From an uncultured SAR86 cluster bacterium (GTDB lineage: Bacteria; Pseudomonadota; Gammaproteobacteria; Magnimaribacterales; D2472): a DNA stretch of 64,000 nt. The position numbers and the translations under genes are program-made. Where the stretch lies: the NCBI GenBank assembly GCA_902628925.1, contig CACOPA010000007.1:1-64000 (forward strand), read 5' to 3'. This document shows positions 11,034 through 22,722 of this stretch, piece after piece (position 1 is the stretch's first letter; every line of letters begins with the position of its first letter). Under the pieces are notes generated by a model. The model had not been told where the DNA came from, did not search any database, and was given only the letters and a program-made list of their open reading frames with translations.

Positions 11034-11065
11034 AACTAACACCGCTAAATCAAGTGGTGTTAGTT
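11034..11065 (+). terminator. Hairpin after katG
   Basis: AACTAACACC at 11034-11043 is the exact reverse complement of GGTGTTAGTT at 11056-11065, and the stem can extend inward by G-T and C-G pairs. It begins 15 bases after the katG stop. There is no immediate T-run, but a second small hairpin and a T-rich run follow near 11070-11110. It is a likely transcription end or mRNA-stabilising structure. Confidence 0.65.
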
Positions 11066-11153
11066 ATATGCATGCTTAATAAAAAGCATATTAAATTTTT
11101 TCCCCTTTTTTATTATGCTTTTATGAGTCAAAATAGTTTAGTATTATCTTGCT

Positions 11154-11633
11154 ATGAAAACCGCCATTTATCCTGGATCATTTGATCCAATCACATTTGG
11201 TCACATTGATATTGTAGAGAGAGCTGCATCTCTATTTGATCAGGTCGTGATAGGTGTTGCAGAATCGAAGTCTAAAAATCCACTTTTTAGTACAGATGAA
11301 CGTCTTGATCTTATAAACGAAGTTTTTTCTGGTAACAACAAAATTAGGGCCATTGGTTACTCAAAAAAATTGACCGTTGATTTGGCTAGAGAAAATAACG
11401 CAATAGCTATCATTAGAGGGCTTAGGGCTGTTGCTGATTTTGAATATGAATTTCAGTTAGCAACGATGAACAGGAGCTTAGCACCGGATATTGAAAGTAT
11501 TTTCTTTACACCTAAAGACACGCTAATTTATGTCTCTTCCAGTCTCGTGAAAGAGATTGCACAATTAGGCGGAGATGTATCTAGATTTGTGCCATCGCAT
11601 ATTGAAAAAGCTTTAAAAAGTAAATTTTCCTAA
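11154..11633 (+). CDS. coaD: Phosphopantetheine adenylyltransferase
   Basis: Transfers AMP from ATP to 4'-phosphopantetheine, the fourth step of coenzyme A synthesis. The nucleotidyltransferase signature begins at once: YPGSFDPITFGHIDIVERA, with the T/HxGH-type motif FGHID. IIRGLRAVADFEYEFQLATMNR is the conserved substrate-binding segment, and YVSSSLVKEIAQLGGDVSRFVP the ATP-site segment typical of CoaD. Length of 159 residues is exactly normal. It ends with a 4-base overlap with the convergent mutM gene; in many relatives coaD and mutM are also neighbours. Confidence 0.97.
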   Translation: MKTAIYPGSFDPITFGHIDIVERAASLFDQVVIGVAESKSKNPLFSTDERLDLINEVFSGNNKIRAIGYSKKLTVDLARENNAIAIIRGLRAVADFEYEFQLATMNRSLAPDIESIFFTPKDTLIYVSSSLVKEIAQLGGDVSRFVPSHIEKALKSKFS

Positions 11634-12439
11634 CTCTGGCAATTTCTACAAAGAAAAGTTGATCTCTGATTTTGCTCGATCCTTTTTATTAAGTTTGAGC
11701 AATCAAAGCATTTCTCTCCCTCTCTATCATAAACATTTAAGTCAACTTTAAAATATCCTTTATTACCAGAGGGTGAAAAAAAATCTTGTAATGTTGTACC
11801 GCCTGCATCAATTGCTTTTCTGAGGATACTTTTTGAATGTTTCGTAATTTCAGATGCATTTTTTCTTGAAATGTATTTACCTTTTTTTCTAGGATTGATT
11901 TTTGATAAAAAAAGAACTTCACTTGCATATATATTGCCTATACCAACAACTATTTTTTGGTTCATGATAAGTGACTTGATGGATGCATTGGATTTCTTGA
12001 TTTTTGTATACAAATAATCTTCATTAAATACTTCATCCAAGGGCTCTACCCCCAGGTTTTTTATTAAAAAATGCTCATTTATGTTGTTAGTTATATGTAT
12101 AGAGCCAAACCTTCTTGGATCATTAAAAATCAACTTATTTTTTTTAAAAATCAACTCAACATGATCATGTTTTTTATATTCATTAGATTTCGTCGGGATT
12201 ATCCGGAGGGTTCCAGTCATTCCGAGATGAAGGACTAAAAATTTTTCTTCACAATTAAAAATTATGTATTTTGCTCGTCTATAAATAGAAACTATCTTTC
12301 TGTCCTCAAGATCAAGAAAATCGTTTTCCTTGATTGGCCATCTTAATTTTGGGATATGTATTTTTATTTGCTGAATCTTTTCTCCACTGAGTGAAGAAAT
12401 ACCTCTCACCGATGTTTCAACCTCAGGTAATTCAGGCAT
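11630..12439 (-). CDS. mutM: Formamidopyrimidine-DNA glycosylase (Fpg)
   Basis: Removes oxidised purines such as 8-oxoguanine from DNA and nicks the abasic site. The mature N-terminus PELPEVE supplies the catalytic Pro and Glu. NDPRRFGSI is the family's conserved minor-groove segment, and GIGNIYASEVLF precedes the H2TH motif. A C-terminal zinc finger (CxxC...CxxC, with CFDC and CRNC) ends the protein. Length of 269 residues is normal. It follows the TolC-like gene by 26 bases on the same strand and converges on coaD. Confidence 0.96.
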   Translation of the reverse strand: MPELPEVETSVRGISSLSGEKIQQIKIHIPKLRWPIKENDFLDLEDRKIVSIYRRAKYIIFNCEEKFLVLHLGMTGTLRIIPTKSNEYKKHDHVELIFKKNKLIFNDPRRFGSIHITNNINEHFLIKNLGVEPLDEVFNEDYLYTKIKKSNASIKSLIMNQKIVVGIGNIYASEVLFLSKINPRKKGKYISRKNASEITKHSKSILRKAIDAGGTTLQDFFSPSGNKGYFKVDLNVYDREGEKCFDCSNLIKRIEQNQRSTFLCRNCQS

Positions 12440-12465
12440 TTAGAGAGTAGTTAGTTTTGAGATGA

Positions 12466-13812
12466 TTACCCTAGGAGACTGTTAATGTCGATAAGATTTT
12501 TTGGGTCAAGGGTTCCAGCAGACAAATGCAACCTGAGCGTAGACATAAGATAATCATATTTTGCATTTGCTAAATTTCTTTCAGCAGCGTATAAATTTTT
12601 TTCAGCCTGCAATAAATCTACAATATTTCTGGTTCCGACCTCATATCCAACTCTAGTAGCCTCAAGTGCACTTGTGGCAGATATCACTGCTTGACGCTGA
12701 GCTCTAAGGTTAGCAACAAGTGTCACAACATTCGAATATTGCGATCTAACTTCTTGAATCACTGAACGTTGCACAAAAAGTGCGTCTTGTGAGGATTTAT
12801 TATAGTCTGCGTAAGCTTGCTTTCGTCTTGAGTTAACAGCTCCACCTTGAAATATTGGCACGCTCCACTGAAGGCTATAATTATCTCTTTGTGTTTCATC
12901 AGGAACAGTAATTTGAAAAGCAGAACCTGTGTCAATGCCATCGAATGAAAACTGATTAGTTTCTGACTCTACCCTGCTACCTACAATATCAATTTTAGGG
13001 AGATGATTAGCCGCGGCGCTCCTAGCATTATTTTTCGAAGCTTTGGTCCTTAAGTTGGCAGCTTTTAGTCTAAAGTTATTCTGCATTCCCTTTTGAACCC
13101 AATCGTCTTTTGAATCAGGTACAGGATTGGTAACTCTCATCTCATTTACAAGCGCATCAACAGAAACAATCTCACGGCCAACCAGTGCATTTAACGCTTC
13201 TCTAGCCGTAAAAACCTCACCCTCACGTCTTATTTTTGCTGCCAAACTAACGTCATAAGCTAATTGTGCCTCTTGTACTTCTGTAATCGCAGAAAGACCC
13301 ACTTCATAACGTTGTTTTGTTTGATCCAACTGTTTTTTAATAGCAACTTCTTCTGAGATAGCTGCATTTAAATTATCAATTGACCTTAAAACGTTGAAAT
13401 ATAATTCTGCTGTTCTGACGATAAGATTTTGTTGTTGGAATGCAAAATCTGCCTCACTTGCATCTGTAAGAAATTTTGATCTTCTGAAATTAAACCATGT
13501 ATCGAGTCTTAGAAGGGGTTGAGAGATTCTTGCAGCCTGACTGAAGCTATTATATTCATTCTGAAGTTCGCCTAACTGATAATATTCATTCCATGCGGTC
13601 TGTCCTGAAAGAGAAATATTTGGCAATAATGCAGCCATACCTTGTTTCTTTATTTCTTTGCCAGATAAGAAGGTGTACTCGGCAGCTTTAAATTGTGGAT
13701 CATTTTCGAGAGCCTCATTATAAATATCAAGAAGATTATCGGCCTCAATAGTAAAAGTGATGCTCAATATACTTAATAAAATATAGTTTCTATTTCTTTT
13801 CATAGGTCGCAC
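12466..13812 (-). CDS. tolC: TolC family outer-membrane efflux channel
   Basis: Trimeric outer-membrane duct with a long periplasmic tunnel, used by RND pumps and type I secretion. A signal peptide is visible near residues 5-24. Two related halves follow, each with long alpha-helical heptads. Typical phrases are TAWNEYYQLGELQNEYNSFS in the first barrel strand region and GTRNIVDLLQAEKNLYAAERNLANAKYDYL near the C-terminus, which is very close to the TolC helix 7/8 area. Length of 448 residues fits. It could serve the MFP-RND pump at 52885-56945, which has no channel of its own; that pairing is an inference. Confidence 0.92.
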   Translation of the reverse strand: MRPMKRNRNYILLSILSITFTIEADNLLDIYNEALENDPQFKAAEYTFLSGKEIKKQGMAALLPNISLSGQTAWNEYYQLGELQNEYNSFSQAARISQPLLRLDTWFNFRRSKFLTDASEADFAFQQQNLIVRTAELYFNVLRSIDNLNAAISEEVAIKKQLDQTKQRYEVGLSAITEVQEAQLAYDVSLAAKIRREGEVFTAREALNALVGREIVSVDALVNEMRVTNPVPDSKDDWVQKGMQNNFRLKAANLRTKASKNNARSAAANHLPKIDIVGSRVESETNQFSFDGIDTGSAFQITVPDETQRDNYSLQWSVPIFQGGAVNSRRKQAYADYNKSSQDALFVQRSVIQEVRSQYSNVVTLVANLRAQRQAVISATSALEATRVGYEVGTRNIVDLLQAEKNLYAAERNLANAKYDYLMSTLRLHLSAGTLDPKNLIDINSLLG

Positions 13813-13902
13813 ATTGTAGGTTTTGCAGATAACACTTTCAACATAAGTAATACTTTAGTCTATTATTAAAACTTACAACTTAATAGCTTTTATTTAGAGT
13901 AA

Positions 13903-15608
<1,706 letters not shown>

Positions 15609-15609
<1 letters not shown>

Positions 15610-17507
15610 TGGCTAAAAAATACGACGCTAAATCCATTGAGGTACTGTCAGGATTAGACCCTGTAAGAAAAAGGCCAGGTATGTATACCGATACCAGCTG
15701 TCCTAATCATTTGATTCAAGAAGTTCTAGATAATGCAGTTGATGAAGCTTTAGCTGGCCATTGCTCTCAAATTAAGATTAATCTTTTTAAGGATGGTTTT
15801 ATTGAAGTAAGTGACGATGGAAGAGGTATGCCAACTGATGTTCATCCCGAACATAAAGTAAGTGGTGTCGAGTTAATTTTATGCAAGCTCCATGCTGGAG
15901 CAAAATTTTCTGGTGAGGATTACAACTTTTCTGGCGGACTCCACGGAGTTGGTGTATCTGTTGTGAACGCCTTATCAACAAATTTATCAGCAACGATAAA
16001 GCGAGATGGAAAAATTCATCAAATGAGTTTTAGTGGCGGAGAAAAATCAAAAGAATTAAAAGTAACAGGCGAGGTTGGCAACAGGAATACAGGAACAAGC
16101 ATAAGATTTATTCCTGATCCTCAGTATTTTGAATCCTCCAAAGTTGATGTCAAAAAATTAAAACATCTACTAAAGGCAAAATCAGTCTTATGTCCGGGTT
16201 TAAAAATTTCATTTTCAAGTGAATTTAAAAAAGACGATAAAGAAACTTGGGAGTATCCAAATGGTCTAGAAGGTTATTTGGGTGATGAGATTAAAGATGA
16301 AGAGTTTCTCTTAAAAGATTCAATTTTAAGTTCAAAATCTAATGAAGATAATTCAATTGATTTTGTTATCAACTGGGTTATGAATAACTCCAAAAAACTT
16401 CTAAACGAATCTTACGTAAATCTAATTCCAACTGCACAAGGTGGCTCACATCTTAACGGCTTTAAATCTGGACTTTTGGATGCAATAAAAGAATTTTGTG
16501 AATTTAGAAATCTTTTGCCAAAAGGAATTAAGCTAACTTCTGACGACACAATTAATCATGCCGCATTTGTTGTTTCATCGAAACTTAAAAATCCACAGTT
16601 TGCCGGTCAAACCAAGGAAAGATTAGATTCTAAAGATCACCAATCCTTTGTCAGTGCTGCTACAAAAGACTCTTTAAGTATTTGGTTCAATCAGCATACT
16701 GAAGAGGCAGAACTAATTGCTGACCTTGCCATTGAATCTGCTCAGAAAAGATCAAAAGAAGTTAAAACAGTCGCACGTAAAAAAACTTTTCAAGGCCCCG
16801 CTCTTCCAGGTAAGTTATCTGATTGCAATTCAATCGATCTGAATGAAACTGAACTTTTTTTAGTTGAGGGTGATTCAGCTGGAGGCTCTGCAAAACAAGC
16901 ACGCGAAAGAGGCTTTCAAGCAATCATGCCGCTCAGAGGAAAAATTCTCAATACATGGGACCTAGAAGGCAGTGAAATAATTAAGTCTCAGGAAATTAAA
17001 GACTTAGCTACTGCTATGGGTGTTAATCCGGGAGAAACAGATCTATCAAACCTCAGGTATGGAAAAATATGCATCCTCGCAGATGCTGACTCAGATGGGT
17101 TACACATAGCAACACTGCTATGTGCACTTTTTTTAAGGCATTATAAAAATCTTATTCAAGATGGCCGCATTTATGTTGCGATGCCGCCACTCTTCAGAAT
17201 AGATTGCGCAAAAGAAAAATTTTATGCAGTGGATGAAAAAGAAAAAGATAAAATTGTAAAAGAGCTTAGTTCTAAAAAAGGAAATCCAAAAATAGATATT
17301 CAAAGGTTTAAAGGGCTTGGTGAAATGAATCCAAGTCAGCTTAGAGAGACTGTTATGGATCCAGCAGCCAGAAAATTGGTTCAACTTACTATAGACTCAA
17401 AAGACAATGTTAATGCAATGATGGATCTTCTTTTGTCAAAGAAAAGGGCAGGGGATAGAAAGACATGGCTCGAGAAAAAGGGAAAAATTGCTAGGGTGGA
17501 CATATGA
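15609..17507 (+). CDS. parE: DNA topoisomerase IV subunit B
   Basis: ATPase subunit of topoisomerase IV, which separates linked daughter chromosomes. The GHKL ATP site is shown by [25 protein letters not shown] and [16 protein letters not shown]; the switch motif is QTKERL. The Toprim domain has [10 protein letters not shown] and DADSDG, the metal-binding acidic residues. It lacks the long insertion of GyrB and, at 632 residues, matches ParE rather than GyrB; pairing with the next gene settles it. It overlaps parC by 4 bases (ATGA). Confidence 0.95.
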
Positions 17508-19753
17508 GTAATCAAAAAATTGATGCAATTAAACTAAAAGATTATGCAGAGGAATCATATTTAAATTATTCGATGTACGTCATCTTAGATCGTGCGCTTC
17601 CAAATATTGGTGATGGAATGAAGCCTGTTCAAAGAAGGATTCTGTATGCAATGAGTGAGCTAGGTTTAAATGCTGGATCAAAGTACAAGAAATCTGCAAG
17701 AACTGTAGGAGATGTAATTGGTAAATTTCATCCGCATGGAGACAGTGCTGCATATGAGGCTATGGTTTTGATGGCACAAAACTTTTCTTTTAGATATCCC
17801 CTTGTTGATGGGCAAGGAAATTGGGGAACACAGGATGACCCAAAATCTTTCGCCGCAATGAGATATACAGAATCAAGATTAACTGCATATGCAAATCTTT
17901 TGCTCGAGGAGATTAAGTTAGGCACAGTTGATTGGCAGCCTAACTTTGATGGTTCTCTTTCGGAACCAATAATTTTGCCATCCAAAGTTCCAAATATTTT
18001 GCTGAATGGAACCACAGGGATCGCAGTGGGCATGGCCACAGATATTCCTTCTCATAATATTTCAGAAGTCATAGATGCTTGTATTTTTTTGCTTGATAAT
18101 CCCAAAGCTGATATTTCAAAACTTCTTAAGTATGTGAAAGGCCCAGATTTTTCAAATCATGCGCCAATAATTGCTTCAGATGAAGAGCTCATTGAAATTT
18201 ACACAACCGGCAGAGGCGGTTTTAAAATGCAAGCAAAATGGATAAAGGAGGGCAATGATATTGTTATCGATGCTCTTCCACATCAAGCATCAGGATCAAA
18301 AATTTTAGAGCAGATTGCAGATCAGATGAATAAAAAGAAGCTTCCAATGATTGTTGATCTTAGAGATGAGGCTGACCACCAAGAGCCAGTAAGGCTTGTT
18401 ATCTCTCTTAAATCTAATCGTATTGATGCTGAAGAGGTTATGAACCATTTGTACGCAACCACTGATTTACAAAAGAACTATAGAGCAAACATTAACTTAA
18501 TTGACCGATCTGGGTCGCCAAGGGTATTTGGCCTTAGAGACTTGCTGTACGAATGGCTGAAGTTTAGACAAGAGACGGTGCTTAAAAAACTTAATCACAG
18601 ACTTCAACAAGTTGATGATAGATTGCATATCCTTGAAGGCCTCCTAATTGTTTACGTGGACATAGACACGGTCATTAAAATCATACGACAAAGTGATGAA
18701 CCTAAAAAAGAACTTATTAAAAAATTTAAGATTTCGGAAATTCAAGCCAATGCAATTCTTGAGATTAAGCTTAGACAGCTTGCAAAACTGGAACAAATAA
18801 AACTTGAAGATGAAAGTAAACTATTAAAGGATGAAAAAAAAGATTTGGAAAAGATCATTGGCTCCAAATCAAGATTAAAGACTTACATTAAGAAAGAACT
18901 GCTTGAAATTAAAGAACAGTTTGGTGATGAAAGGAATTCTCCGATTATTGAAAGCTCTAACGCAAAGGCTTTTTCTGAAGAGGAGGTCATTTCCAATGAA
19001 CCAATAACCATCATCCTCTCAAAAGCAGGATGGATCAGAGCAGCAAAGGGGCATGATGTTGACCCAAGCTTATTAAATTATCGGGGCGATGATGGTCTAA
19101 GGCATTTTGCACAAGGCAGAAATAATCAAATGGCAAATTTCTTTGATTCAACGGGGAAATGTTTTTCGTTAGCATCTTTCTCGTTGCCCTCAGCTCGAGG
19201 CATGGGTGAGCCAATTACTGGTAGAGTAAGTGCCGAGTCAGGTGTGTCTTTTCAAGGAGTAATAGCTGGCGCTGATGAAGAAAAATTTATTATTTCAACA
19301 TCTGCTGGATATGGATTTATCAGTGAAATTAGGAATACTCTATCAAACAAGAAGACCGGTAAGAATTTTATTAAATTAACCCCTCAATCTAAACTAGTTC
19401 CGCCTATTAAGATACTCCCGCATCATCAGTTAATTGTTGCTATTTCTTCTATAGGAAGAATGTTGATTTTTTCATTAGATAGCTTACCAATTCTTCCAAG
19501 AGGCAAAGGAAATAAAATAATTAATATTCCCAAGGCTAAATTTGAAAGTGGTGAAGAAGCAATGACACATATATGTTTGTTAGGAGCAGAGTCAAAGCTG
19601 CAACTTCATAGCGGGAAACAATTTAAAAATTTCAGTGTTAAAGATCTTGAAAATTATCTCTCAGATAGAGCCAAGCGAGGCTTAATGTTGCCGCAAGGAT
19701 ATCGAAAAGTTGATAGGGTTATTGAAGTTTTTGATGCTTCAGAGGAGTCTTGA
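17504..19753 (+). CDS. parC: DNA topoisomerase IV subunit A
   Basis: DNA-cleaving subunit of topoisomerase IV. The catalytic tyrosine is Tyr121 in [10 protein letters not shown], matching Tyr120 of E. coli ParC. The quinolone-determining segment [11 protein letters not shown] carries Ser81 and Glu85, the drug-sensitive residues. The C-terminal half has degenerate beta-pinwheel blades, for example around the [11 protein letters not shown] and [12 protein letters not shown] strands. Length of 749 residues is normal for ParC. Its last 15 bases overlap the convergent argD gene. Confidence 0.95.
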   Translation: MSNQKIDAIKLKDYAEESYLNYSMYVILDRALPNIGDGMKPVQRRILYAMSELGLNAGSKYKKSARTVGDVIGKFHPHGDSAAYEAMVLMAQNFSFRYPLVDGQGNWGTQDDPKSFAAMRYTESRLTAYANLLLEEIKLGTVDWQPNFDGSLSEPIILPSKVPNILLNGTTGIAVGMATDIPSHNISEVIDACIFLLDNPKADISKLLKYVKGPDFSNHAPIIASDEELIEIYTTGRGGFKMQAKWIKEGNDIVIDALPHQASGSKILEQIADQMNKKKLPMIVDLRDEADHQEPVRLVISLKSNRIDAEEVMNHLYATTDLQKNYRANINLIDRSGSPRVFGLRDLLYEWLKFRQETVLKKLNHRLQQVDDRLHILEGLLIVYVDIDTVIKIIRQSDEPKKELIKKFKISEIQANAILEIKLRQLAKLEQIKLEDESKLLKDEKKDLEKIIGSKSRLKTYIKKELLEIKEQFGDERNSPIIESSNAKAFSEEEVISNEPITIILSKAGWIRAAKGHDVDPSLLNYRGDDGLRHFAQGRNNQMANFFDSTGKCFSLASFSLPSARGMGEPITGRVSAESGVSFQGVIAGADEEKFIISTSAGYGFISEIRNTLSNKKTGKNFIKLTPQSKLVPPIKILPHHQLIVAISSIGRMLIFSLDSLPILPRGKGNKIINIPKAKFESGEEAMTHICLLGAESKLQLHSGKQFKNFSVKDLENYLSDRAKRGLMLPQGYRKVDRVIEVFDASEES

Positions 19754-20938
19754 AAGACTTTTTTCTAATTTTTTGACACCCAATTTAATCTCTTTTTCTG
19801 AAATTGTCAGTGCTGGTGCAAGCCTAAGGGTATTATTATTTGCCTTTAATATCATTAATCCTTCATCGTATGCAGATGACATAATATTTTGAAGGGTTAA
19901 ATTCTCTATTTTAGAGTTAAGCTCAAGACCAATCCATAATCCTGCAGATCTAACCGCAGTAAAACAATTATATTTTTTGTTTAAATCATTTAATAAGCTT
20001 ATAAAGAGTTTTTCTTTCTTAATTACTGAATTTAGAAAGCTTTTTTTAGATACTTCTTTGAAAACTTCATATGAAACAGAGCAAGCCAAAGGATTGCCTC
20101 CATATGTTGAACCATGAGCACCAACTTGCATTGCCTTTGAAACTTTATTAGTAGTAAGAATTGCACCTATTGGCATTCCATTTCCCATGCCTTTAGCAGA
20201 ACAAAGAATATCTGGCTTTATATTGTACTTCTCGTATGCATAAAGATGACCAGTTCTCCCAACACCCGATTGCACTTCATCTATAACAATTAAAGCATTA
20301 TTTTTCCTACATAACTTTTTAATTTCATTAATGAATACTTTTTTTGCAGGCACTATTCCAGCCTCACCCTGAATTAGTTCGATTACAACCGCAGCAGTAT
20401 TTTTATTGATGATCTTTTTTAAACCATCTACTTGATTAAATGGGTGCTGCTTAATGCCACCTGGCATAGGACCAAAACCTTCGGTCATCCTTTTGGAACC
20501 ATTAAGAGCAATAGCCATCATCGTTCTGCCATGAAAAGCATCATTAAAAGCAACGATCTCATTTTTTTTGTTAGAAAAATTAGTTGAAGCATATTTTCGT
20601 GCTGTCTTCACAGCTCCTTCAACAGCTTCTGCACCAGAATTTGTAAAGAAGATTTTTTCGGCAAATGTCTTATTGCAAATTAACTTTGCCAGCTTTAATG
20701 CAGGCTCATTTGCTAATACGTTTGATAGATGCCAAAGATTTTTTGACTGCGCATTTAAAGTTTTTACTAAAGTTGGATGACAATGGCCTAAGTTTGATAC
20801 GGCAATTCCTGAAGCAAAATCAAGATACTTATTATTATTTTGATCCCATACATAACTGCCTTTTGCTTTTTTGGGAATAAATTTAGCTGGATTATATACA
20901 GGCAATATGTACTTGTTAAAATCACTTCGAGTAACCAT
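19739..20938 (-). CDS. argD: Acetylornithine aminotransferase (class III PLP)
   Basis: PLP enzyme of arginine synthesis (and possibly of lysine synthesis as the succinyl-diaminopimelate enzyme). I start it at ATG 20938, giving [17 protein letters not shown]; an upstream in-frame start would add a Lys/Phe-rich tail that is not family-like. Conserved pieces are [54 protein letters not shown] and the PLP lysine in [25 protein letters not shown] follows. Length of 399 residues is normal. The start codon lies only 6 bases from that of the divergent DUF2244 gene. Confidence 0.92.
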   Translation of the reverse strand: MVTRSDFNKYILPVYNPAKFIPKKAKGSYVWDQNNNKYLDFASGIAVSNLGHCHPTLVKTLNAQSKNLWHLSNVLANEPALKLAKLICNKTFAEKIFFTNSGAEAVEGAVKTARKYASTNFSNKKNEIVAFNDAFHGRTMMAIALNGSKRMTEGFGPMPGGIKQHPFNQVDGLKKIINKNTAAVVIELIQGEAGIVPAKKVFINEIKKLCRKNNALIVIDEVQSGVGRTGHLYAYEKYNIKPDILCSAKGMGNGMPIGAILTTNKVSKAMQVGAHGSTYGGNPLACSVSYEVFKEVSKKSFLNSVIKKEKLFISLLNDLNKKYNCFTAVRSAGLWIGLELNSKIENLTLQNIMSSAYDEGLMILKANNNTLRLAPALTISEKEIKLGVKKLEKSLSRLL

Positions 20939-20944
20939 GTAAAC

Positions 20945-21430
20945 ATGATAAAGGTTGAACAAAATAAACAAAATAGTTTTTTCTTTGAAATTAAGCCTAA
21001 CCGTTCGCTTTACGGAACCCAAAGAGTTATTTTTTTTACTCTCCTTTTTTCAACTTGCTTAATCATTGGCCTAGCTTTTTTTATGTTGGGTGCAACACTA
21101 ATTCTTCCATTTGCAGGTCTAGAGATTTTTTTTGTAAGCCTAGGATTTTATGCAAACTTTAAATGGAGCAGGCAAAAAGAAATCATTTACCTATCCCACT
21201 CAAAAATAAAGATTGAAAAGGGGAGGATCTTTAGAGATTTTGTTTGGGAGGAGTTTAGAGCATTTGTTAAGTTTCAGATTAAAAAAACCAACAACGAAAC
21301 GAATAAATTATTTTTTTCGTCTAAAGGCAAGCATGTTGAGGTGGGTAATTTTCTTAATCAAGAACAAAAAGAGGATTTAATTAAAGAAATCAGATCGGCA
21401 ATTTCATTCCTTAATGACTTAGACCCATAA
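20945..21430 (+). CDS. DUF2244 family membrane protein
   Basis: A 161-residue protein with two close hydrophobic helices, roughly residues 26-70, followed by a cytoplasmic domain. The opening FFFEIKPNRSLYGTQ and the LPFAGLEIFFVSLGFY stretch between and in the helices are typical of DUF2244, a family of unknown function widespread in proteobacteria. The start at ATG 20945 is chosen because upstream codons would run through argD. It is divergent from argD and overlaps the end of the phosphofructokinase gene by 12 bases. Confidence 0.82.
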   Translation: MIKVEQNKQNSFFFEIKPNRSLYGTQRVIFFTLLFSTCLIIGLAFFMLGATLILPFAGLEIFFVSLGFYANFKWSRQKEIIYLSHSKIKIEKGRIFRDFVWEEFRAFVKFQIKKTNNETNKLFFSSKGKHVEVGNFLNQEQKEDLIKEIRSAISFLNDLDP

Positions 21431-22666
21431 AGGCAGCTTCTTTTTTACTAACTTGAGTTTGCCTTTTTTATATTTAGGCATTGATGAAAACTTATGCTCT
21501 AATTTGCCAGAAATTAAAGGCTTGAAATAAGCAATACCTTTTTTGGTTATTCCATATCCATCTTTTGTAATAAATGAAGCAGGCAATTTTTTTTCTACAT
21601 TTGCAATCTTTTTTAAAGAAGCAGGTTCAATCGTCCATTTATAGGGATTGTTAGATAAGCGTTTTATTACAGGCATTACTCCATGCATATTTTTGCCTGC
21701 ATACTTAACAGCGTGCTTCCCAACCGCAAAGGCTTGATCAAGATCAACTCTCGATGCAATATGTCGAGCACTCCTTTGAAGATAGTCAGCAACTGCCCAA
21801 TGATTCTTAAGGCCTGTTTTTTTACTAATAATATTAGCTAAATTAGGAGCAACGCCCCCAAGCTGCGAGTGTCCAAAAGCATCTTTCAAACCACTTTCTG
21901 CAATAAATCTACCCTTATTATTTTTAATTCCCTCAGACGCAACGACTACGCAAAAACCTTTGCTTGCTACCGTATCTTTTACTTTCCTTAAAAAGTCTCT
22001 TTCCTTGAAAGTAATTTCAGGTAGAAGAATGAGATCAGGTGCATGAGGATAACTCTCTATGGCGACTGCGCTTGATGCAGCAATCCATCCGGCATGCCTG
22101 CCCATAACTTCCAGGATAAAAACTTTAGTTGAACTAGCCGCCATTGATTCAACATCTAGAGCAGCTTCAATTGTTGAGTTGATTACATATTTAGCAACTG
22201 AACCAAAGCCTGGACAACAATCGGTTACGGCTAGATCATTATCCACTGTCTTTGGTATAGCAATGCAATTTAAATCATAGTTAAGTTTTTTACATGCCTC
22301 AGAAATTTTTAGTGCAGTATCAGCAGAATCATTGCCTCCGTTATAAAAAAAGTAACCAATGTCATGAGCACGAAATACATCAATGATTCTCTGATATTCT
22401 TTTTGATTTTTACTAAAGTCTTTCAATTTATATCTGCAGGATCCAAAGACACCACCTGGTCTATATTTTAAATCCTTTATAAATGATGTTGATTCAACTG
22501 ATGTGTCATATAACTCTTCATTAAGGGCACCAAGAATTCCGTTTTTGCCAGCAAAAACTTTGTTAATTTTTTTACTTTTTTTTGCTTCTAAAATTACAGC
22601 CGAAGCAGTTGTATTAATGACTGAAGTAACGCCACCAGACTGAGAATAAAATGCATTTTTTGACAT
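21419..22666 (-). CDS. pfp: Pyrophosphate-dependent 6-phosphofructokinase
   Basis: Interconverts fructose 6-phosphate and fructose 1,6-bisphosphate, here most likely with pyrophosphate rather than ATP. Two positions decide the donor in this family: the GGDGS-type loop is GGNDS (Asp113 where ATP enzymes have Gly), and the catalytic loop is PKTVDND (Lys139 where ATP enzymes have Gly). Both are the PPi form. EVMGRHAGWIAA is the sugar-phosphate site. Length of 415 residues matches the short, homodimeric PPi enzymes. A PPi enzyme is reversible and saves ATP. It stands alone, divergent from mpl across 56 bases. Confidence 0.9.
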   Translation of the reverse strand: MSKNAFYSQSGGVTSVINTTASAVILEAKKSKKINKVFAGKNGILGALNEELYDTSVESTSFIKDLKYRPGGVFGSCRYKLKDFSKNQKEYQRIIDVFRAHDIGYFFYNGGNDSADTALKISEACKKLNYDLNCIAIPKTVDNDLAVTDCCPGFGSVAKYVINSTIEAALDVESMAASSTKVFILEVMGRHAGWIAASSAVAIESYPHAPDLILLPEITFKERDFLRKVKDTVASKGFCVVVASEGIKNNKGRFIAESGLKDAFGHSQLGGVAPNLANIISKKTGLKNHWAVADYLQRSARHIASRVDLDQAFAVGKHAVKYAGKNMHGVMPVIKRLSNNPYKWTIEPASLKKIANVEKKLPASFITKDGYGITKKGIAYFKPLISGKLEHKFSSMPKYKKGKLKLVKKKLPLWV

Positions 22667-22722
22667 ATATTTATAATTAATGAAATATCGTCTATGGTAT
22701 CAACAGAGATAAAAATTTAAAA

